43,255 nt of DNA from Pseudomonadota bacterium (lineage in GTDB: Bacteria > Pseudomonadota > Gammaproteobacteria > Burkholderiales > Burkholderiaceae_C): contig JAJZAQ010000023.1 of the NCBI GenBank assembly GCA_021799355.1, forward strand, positions 1 to 43,255, read 5' to 3'. This document shows, in pieces, positions 38,251-43,255 of this stretch. The position numbers were made by a program, and so were the translations under genes. Numbering within the stretch: the first letter of the stretch is position 1; each line of letters starts with the position of its first letter. The notes beneath the pieces were generated by a model. It ran no database searches and was not told the origin of the DNA. It saw nothing but the letters and a program-made list of their open reading frames with translations.

Positions 38251-41200
38251 TCACGTCATGCCATTGGAACCCGGTGCAGGCGGCGGGTTCTGCCGCCGCG
38301 GCATGCCCAGCCGCAGCGCCAGCGGCGGCAGCACGAGCAGGTTGTAGAGCAGGCTGCTGGCCAGCCCGCCGAGCAGCGCCACGGCCATCGGCCCCTCGAT
38401 TTCGCGCCCCGGCGCGCGCAGCCCGAGCGCCAGCGGCAACACGCCCAGCGCCGTCACCAAACTGGTCATGACGATCGCCGCCAGCCGGTCGGTCACCGCG
38501 CGCTGCAGCAGCGCCGCGTCCCAGTCCAGGCCGTGTTCGCGGCGCAGTTGCGCGGCATGGGTGAAGACGAGAATGGCGTTGCGCAGGCTGATGCCCATCA
38601 GCGCCAGCAGGGCGATCACTGCCCCCAGCGACAGCACCCCGCCGACCCACCAAGCGGCAAACACCGCTCCGGCCCAGGCCGTGGGCACCGACAGCAGCAC
38701 CAGCGCCACCTGCCGCGCCGTGGCCGAGGCGCGCTCGCCCGCCGTCGCCGCTGCGCCACCCTGATCCAGCGCCAGTGTGAGCAGCAGCACCAGCGCCGCA
38801 GCCACGGCGGCCACGTCCACCGCCAGGCGTTGCAACGCGGCGCGGCGCTGCGCTGCCTCGCCGCTGAACTGCAAGGTCACGCCGGGCGGCAGAGGCACTT
38901 GGCGGGCGATGGCCGCCTGCGCCTGGGCGACGAAAGCGGTGAGGTTGGCCGAGGTCGTCGCCGCGAGCACGGCCTGCACACGCTGCCCGCCGAGGTGGCG
39001 GATGTCCGACGGGCCGCTGGCCGGCGCGAAGCGGGCGATGCGCCCCAGCGGCACCTCGCCCCGCGCCGGAGTCGGAATGAGCAGACGGCGCAGCGCCGGC
39101 GGATTGTCGCGGTCGCGGCGCGCGAGCACCACGCGCACGGGGACGGGCACGGCGCCGTGGAACACCGTTCCGGCGTCGCTGCCGGCAAACGCCGTGTGCA
39201 CCGTCTGCAGCACCGGCAGCGGCTGCAGGCCCCAGCGTCGCAGCGCGGCGGGGTCCAGCGCGATGTTCAACTGCGGCACACCCGGCGGGGCCTGCACCTG
39301 TACCCCGGTGGCGTCCGGCAGGCGGCGCAGCACCGCCGCCACCTGCGCGGCGACGGTATCGATGGCGTGGAGATGGTTGCCCAGCACATCGATCACCAGC
39401 GGGGCGCCGGCGCCGCCCTCGACCGTGTTGTCCATGCGCTCGGTGAGAAAGCTGTTGACGCGAAACCGCATGCCGGCAAAGCCGCCGAGCACCCGCTCGA
39501 TCGCCGCCAGGGCGTGCGCCGGGTCGGCTCCCGGGCGGAGGTTGACGTCGAGCGAGCTGCTCTGTGTGCCCGAAGCGTCGGGTGACAGCGTGGCGCGGCC
39601 GGTGTGCTGCGCCACCAGCCGCACGTCGGGCAGCCGCAGCAGCGCCTGCGTCACCCGGGCCCCGGCGTCGAGCGATGCCTGGATCGACGCCCCCGGCGCC
39701 AGCCGCATGTGCACGATGTACTGTCCCTCCTGCAGTGGGGGCAGGAAGCTGCCGCCCATGCCGCGCGTCAGCCAGCCCGCCGCCGCCAGCAGCGCCAGGG
39801 TGAGGAGCGCCAGCGGCAGCCACAAGGGCAGCAGCCGCTGCAGCAGGCGGCCATAGGCGCGCTGGGCGAGGCGCACCGGCGCCGGGGTGTGCACGCGGTG
39901 CGAGCGACCGGCCAGCAGCAGCGCCGCCAGCGCCGGGGTGACGGTCAGCGCCACCAGCAAAGAGGCCAGCACCGCCAGCGCATACGCCTGCGCCAGCGGC
40001 GAAAACAGCCGGCCGGCCAGCCCCGGCAGCAGCAGCACCGGAACGATCACCACCAGCACCGCCGCCGTGGCGTAGACCACCGCGCCGCGTACTTCGAGAC
40101 AGGCACCGAGCAGCACGCGCAGCCGCTCGCGCCGGCCCGGGATCTGGCCGGCGTGGGCACGCATGGCGTCGTGCTCGCGCAGCCGCCGCAGCATGTTTTC
40201 GACGTCGATCACGGCGTCGTCGACCACCACGCCGATGGCAATCGCCAGCCCGCCGAGGGTCATGACGTTGAGCGTCACCCCCAGGGCGACGAGCACGGCC
40301 AGCGCCGCCAGCAGCGACAGCGGAATCGCCAGCGACGAAATCAGCGCGGCGCGCCAGTCGAGCAGCGCCAGCGCGATCACCAGCACCACCAGCGCCGCGC
40401 CGAGCAGCAGCGAGTCGCGCACGTTGCGCATCGCCAGGGTGATGAAGTCCGCCGGGCGGAACAGATCGGCGTGCAGCACGATGCCCTGCGCCGCCAGGCT
40501 GGCGCGATGCCGCTGCAGCACGGCCTGCACCGCGCGCGTGACCTGCAGGGTGTTGGCGCCGTAGGACTCCTGGATTTTGAGCAGGACCGCGGGCTGGCCG
40601 TCGATCGCCGCGCCACCGATGGCCGGCAGCGGCGCATAGGCCACGCGCGCGACGTCGCCCAGGGTCACCGTGCCGTCAGGCGTGGCGCGCAGCACACTGC
40701 CGGCGAGCTGCTGTGGCGTGGTCGCGCCGCTGCGGGCGACGAGCAGCAGGCGCTGCTGCGGTGTGGGCATGTAGCCGGCGCCGAGCAGCCCAGTGGCGCG
40801 GCGGGTGGCGTCGAGCACCTGCTGCAGATCGAGGTGAAAGCGCTGCAGCGCTGCCGGGTCGACCCGCACCTGCAGCGCGCGCACCTGCTGGCTGAACACC
40901 AGGACGTTGGCCACACCGGGAACGGCCATGAGCTGTGGCCGCAGTTGCCACTGGGCGATGGATTGCAGCGTCATCAGCCCGTGGCGCGCCGACGTCAGTC
41001 CGGCCAGCAGCACCGTGCCGGTGCTGGAGGTGAGTGGAATCAACCGCGGCGGCCCGACGCCGGCGGGCAGGTGCACGGCGGCCAGATGCTGCGCCACCCG
41101 CCAGCGGTCGGCCTGCAGCGGTGTGTCGGCAGCGAAGTACAGCTTGAGGATCGAAATCCCCGGCAGGCTTTTCGACGCCACCTGCTTCACCCCGAGCAGT

Positions 41201-41442
41201 CCGCTGGCCGCGGCCTCCAGCGGGTCGGTCATCAGCAGTTCCACCTGTTCGGGCGACAGCCCCGGCGCCTCGGTCTGCACCTTGACCATCTTCGCGGCGA
41301 ATTCCGGAAACACATCGGTGCGCGCATCGCGCACGCTCCACGCCGCCAGCAAGGTCAGCAGCAGCGCCAGGGTGAGCACCAGGCCGCGGCGGCGGATGCT
41401 CGTGCCGATCAGCGCGGCCTGCAGTCCGCGAGGCGCGCGCAT
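38251..41442 (-). CDS. RND efflux permease, CzcA/CusA-like heavy-metal group
   Basis: 1063 residues, full-length RND fold with two six-helix repeats and large periplasmic loops. The N-terminus (TDVFPEFAAKMVKVQTEAPG, then SPEQVELLMTDPLE and SLPGISILKLYF) is of the metal-exporting HME class. In helix 4, however, the sequence is LAIAIGVVVDDAVIDVENM: the paired Asp-Asp resembles AcrB-type pumps, and the Asp-Phe-Gly of CzcA is Ala-Ile-Gly. It therefore belongs to a less studied subgroup, and the metal cannot be named safely; the neighbouring copper proteins suggest copper or silver. The start overlaps the adaptor stop by one base. Confidence 0.9.
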   Translation of the reverse strand: MRAPRGLQAALIGTSIRRRGLVLTLALLLTLLAAWSVRDARTDVFPEFAAKMVKVQTEAPGLSPEQVELLMTDPLEAAASGLLGVKQVASKSLPGISILKLYFAADTPLQADRWRVAQHLAAVHLPAGVGPPRLIPLTSSTGTVLLAGLTSARHGLMTLQSIAQWQLRPQLMAVPGVANVLVFSQQVRALQVRVDPAALQRFHLDLQQVLDATRRATGLLGAGYMPTPQQRLLLVARSGATTPQQLAGSVLRATPDGTVTLGDVARVAYAPLPAIGGAAIDGQPAVLLKIQESYGANTLQVTRAVQAVLQRHRASLAAQGIVLHADLFRPADFITLAMRNVRDSLLLGAALVVLVIALALLDWRAALISSLAIPLSLLAALAVLVALGVTLNVMTLGGLAIAIGVVVDDAVIDVENMLRRLREHDAMRAHAGQIPGRRERLRVLLGACLEVRGAVVYATAAVLVVIVPVLLLPGLAGRLFSPLAQAYALAVLASLLVALTVTPALAALLLAGRSHRVHTPAPVRLAQRAYGRLLQRLLPLWLPLALLTLALLAAAGWLTRGMGGSFLPPLQEGQYIVHMRLAPGASIQASLDAGARVTQALLRLPDVRLVAQHTGRATLSPDASGTQSSSLDVNLRPGADPAHALAAIERVLGGFAGMRFRVNSFLTERMDNTVEGGAGAPLVIDVLGNHLHAIDTVAAQVAAVLRRLPDATGVQVQAPPGVPQLNIALDPAALRRWGLQPLPVLQTVHTAFAGSDAGTVFHGAVPVPVRVVLARRDRDNPPALRRLLIPTPARGEVPLGRIARFAPASGPSDIRHLGGQRVQAVLAATTSANLTAFVAQAQAAIARQVPLPPGVTLQFSGEAAQRRAALQRLAVDVAAVAAALVLLLTLALDQGGAAATAGERASATARQVALVLLSVPTAWAGAVFAAWWVGGVLSLGAVIALLALMGISLRNAILVFTHAAQLRREHGLDWDAALLQRAVTDRLAAIVMTSLVTALGVLPLALGLRAPGREIEGPMAVALLGGLASSLLYNLLVLPPLALRLGMPRRQNPPPAPGSNGMT

Positions 41443-42458
41443 CAGTCGTCGTCTCCTTCAGCCGTGGGCTGGGGGTGGGGCGGAGGCGTGAGCAACAGCC
41501 CGGCGCCGCGTGTGACCACCTGCACCGCAGTCCAGCCCGTTTGCACATAGCCGCCGTCTGCAGCCCACGCGGTGGACACGTCGCGCGCGGTGAAGCGGTA
41601 TGCGCCGTGGGCGACTGGCTGGGCGACGAAGCACACCGCCCGGCCAGCCGCCCACACCACGCTGGCCGCCGGCAGCCACACGCCCTGCTGCGCTGTGGTG
41701 GCATCCACCCGGGCGTCGAGCCGCAGACCGGGCAGCAGCCCGTTGGCGGCGGGCACGACGACGAGGTAGCGCAGTCCCTGCAACTGGGTCGAGGCGCGCG
41801 GCGCCGTGCCGATCAGAGTCGCGGTCAACCAGACCGGGCGGCCGTTGTGGTCATCGGCCGGGGCGCGCAGCCGTACCTGCGCGGCGCGCGGCAGCGCCTG
41901 TCCGGGTGGCAGCGTCAGCGCGGCGATCCATGCGCGCCCGTCGGCCAGCGCGTGGCGCAACGCGGCGTCGAGCGCCAGCCGCGTGGCCAGTGCCAAGCCC
42001 AGCCGGACGCGCCACGCGGCCAGTGCCGTCCGTTCGTCGGCCCGCGCGGCCTGCACCTGCGCCTGCGCCTGCTGCGCCTGGGTCTGTGCCTGCTGCACCG
42101 TGGCCAGCGCGACGTCCTGCCCGGCGGCGAACAGCCCTTTTGCGCGCCGGGCCTGCAGCCGTGCCAGTTGCCACGCCGCCTGCGCCGCCTGCAGGCGCGC
42201 GCGGGCGGCGGCAAGGTCGCTCCACTGCTGCAGCCACGTGTCCGCGCTCTGGATCTGCGCGCTGGCATCGATGCGCGGGTGGTAGGGCGCGGGCTGCAGC
42301 GTGTCGATGTGCACGGCGCCGGCGCGCACCTCGGCAGCGCTCCATTGCACGGCCGGCAGCACCGCCGCACCTGCCTGGATCGCAGGCACGGCCAGGAGAA
42401 GCCCAAGGCAGAGCCGGATGCAGCGCTTCGCGCTGTGGTGGGGTTGTACGTGGGTCAT
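41442..42458 (-). CDS. RND periplasmic adaptor subunit, divergent
   Basis: 338 residues. A signal peptide (IRLCLGLLLAVPAIQAGAA) is followed by a long alpha-hairpin rich in Ala/Gln/Arg (about 70-155) and a beta-rich C-terminal part. The lipoyl half-motif usual before the hairpin (Gly-x-Val, then Gly-Asp-x-Val, Gly-Gln) is not recognisable, so the adaptor is reduced or strongly divergent. The tail ends in a Pro/His/Asp-rich stretch. An ATG at 42464 lies two codons upstream, but GGAAGG (42470-42465) is placed correctly only for 42458, whose ATGA also overlaps the outer-membrane factor stop. Confidence 0.8.
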   Translation of the reverse strand: MTHVQPHHSAKRCIRLCLGLLLAVPAIQAGAAVLPAVQWSAAEVRAGAVHIDTLQPAPYHPRIDASAQIQSADTWLQQWSDLAAARARLQAAQAAWQLARLQARRAKGLFAAGQDVALATVQQAQTQAQQAQAQVQAARADERTALAAWRVRLGLALATRLALDAALRHALADGRAWIAALTLPPGQALPRAAQVRLRAPADDHNGRPVWLTATLIGTAPRASTQLQGLRYLVVVPAANGLLPGLRLDARVDATTAQQGVWLPAASVVWAAGRAVCFVAQPVAHGAYRFTARDVSTAWAADGGYVQTGWTAVQVVTRGAGLLLTPPPHPQPTAEGDDD

Positions 42459-43255
42459 TTCCATCCTTCCGACGAGGGCGATCCGCCGCGCCAGGCCACG
42501 CGCGACAGAGGCCCGGCACCCTGCAGTTCAGCCGGTGCCGGCGGCAGCGGCGCCTGCAGCGCCGACTGCAGCGCCACCGTTGCCTGCCACTGCTGCGCGC
42601 GCGCCGCCAGCACGGCGCGTTCGGCTGTCAGGGCGAGCAGCCGTCCGCGCAACACCGGCACGTTGCCGAGCAGGCCGGCGCGTTGCGCGGCCTCGGTTGC
42701 AGAAACACGCTGGCGGTCGGCCTGCAGCAGGCGCTCGGCTTCGGTCGCCTGATGCTGCGCGGCCGCCACGCTGGCCGCGGCCTGCTCGATGCGCGCCAGC
42801 ACCCGTGCCTGCGCCTGCAGCAGCCCGGCGCGCGCCCCGGCCAGACGGGCGCGCGCTGCGGCGATCTGACCCCGATGCTGGTTGAACAGCGGCAGCGGGA
42901 CGCGGGCACCCAGCGTCAGGCGATCGACCCCCTGGTCGCGCTCGGCGCCGGGGGCGATCTGCAATGGGCCGCCGTCGCGCTGCGCCAGCGCCAGCCGCAG
43001 CCCGGCCTGTGCCGCCTGCAGCCGTTGCCAGGCCGCACGAACCGTGGTGTGCTGCGCCAGCGCGTGCAGGCGTTGCGCCGGCGTGGGATCGACCCGCGGC
43101 GGTGCGGCGGCATACGCCGACAGATCGAGCCGGACCTGCCGCAGCGCGGCCACCGGCACACCCACGGCTGCCGCCAGCGCCACCCAGGCCTGCTGCTCGC
43201 TGCCGCGCGCCTGCGCCAGCTCCATCGCGGCACGTTGCGCGGCTTGCCGTGCCTG
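42455..43255 (-). CDS. Outer-membrane efflux protein (TolC/CusC family), C-terminal part
   Basis: Partial: 266 residues from the window edge to the stop at 42455. The frame is open to the edge, so the internal ATG at 43225 is not the true start. Long Ala/Gln/Arg-rich coiled-coil helices (QARQAAQRAAMELAQARGSE, later LLQAQARVLARIEQAAASVA) and the phrase LTLGARVPLPLFNQHRGQIAAA are typical of the second repeat of TolC-like trimeric channels. Located just upstream of the adaptor and permease, it completes a tripartite pump. The signal peptide and promoter of the operon lie outside the window. Confidence 0.88.
   Translation of the reverse strand, partial: QARQAAQRAAMELAQARGSEQQAWVALAAAVGVPVAALRQVRLDLSAYAAAPPRVDPTPAQRLHALAQHTTVRAAWQRLQAAQAGLRLALAQRDGGPLQIAPGAERDQGVDRLTLGARVPLPLFNQHRGQIAAARARLAGARAGLLQAQARVLARIEQAAASVAAAQHQATEAERLLQADRQRVSATEAAQRAGLLGNVPVLRGRLLALTAERAVLAARAQQWQATVALQSALQAPLPPAPAELQGAGPLSRVAWRGGSPSSEGWK

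Noticed and set aside
39604-41550. A 648-codon plus-strand frame opposite the RND permease
   Set aside because: Gln/Arg/His-rich shadow of a membrane protein with all RND features on the other strand.

Overview
High-GC bacterial chromosome, almost wholly coding and without obvious strand or composition breaks. The gene neighbourhoods (hda-perM / purM, lapA-lapB-hldE1-hldD, a DUF2782 gene divergent from polA with thrB next door, a BPSS1780-type membrane protein) are those of a betaproteobacterium, probably Burkholderiales; genus cannot be fixed by eye. I see no rRNA or tRNA gene, CRISPR array, insertion sequence or phage gene, and no gap over 300 bases without a gene.

Layout. 1-4033: hda (cut by the window edge) and perM, divergent from purM, then amn converging on purM. 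4154-7533: overlapping lapA-lapB-hldE1-hldD, linking control of LPS synthesis to ADP-heptose supply. 7614-9850: guaC (GMP reductase) followed on the same strand by a YbfB-type MFS carrier. 9973-12255: uvrD, divergent from guaC. 12265-16686: a tight minus-strand cluster, GAF-GGDEF-EAL protein, YeeE/YedE sulfur permease, a DUF6691 permease half with an extra C-terminal domain, and a soluble CZB chemoreceptor translationally coupled to it. 16884-19107: a BPSS1780-like membrane protein, thrB and a DUF2782 secreted protein. 19142-21907: polA. 22037-25072: feoABC iron-uptake operon behind a Fur-box-like site. 25082-28020: YkgJ-type cysteine-cluster protein, wrbA, and an EAL-CBS-GGDEF regulator. 28025-29014: fatty acid desaturase. 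29066-33327: TPP riboswitch and thiC-thiO-thiS-thiG. 33341-35134: ArnT-like lipid-linked glycosyltransferase. 35425-43255: copper/metal block with a PepSY protein, a Tat-exported Met-rich multicopper oxidase, a cupredoxin, and an RND tripartite efflux set (permease, adaptor, outer-membrane factor; the last runs off the window).

How it fits together. Most of the window is conserved housekeeping (nucleotide, thiamine, LPS, replication and repair). The accessory parts are metal and redox handling (feo, WrbA, multicopper oxidase, RND) and signalling (two composite c-di-GMP proteins, one CZB receptor). The least expected element is the signalling/sulfur-permease cluster at 12265-16686. The most notable regulatory signals are back-to-back leaderless-type promoters in the 34-base polA/DUF2782 interval, a symmetrical promoter region between guaC and uvrD, and a TPP riboswitch that seems to carry an inserted hairpin.
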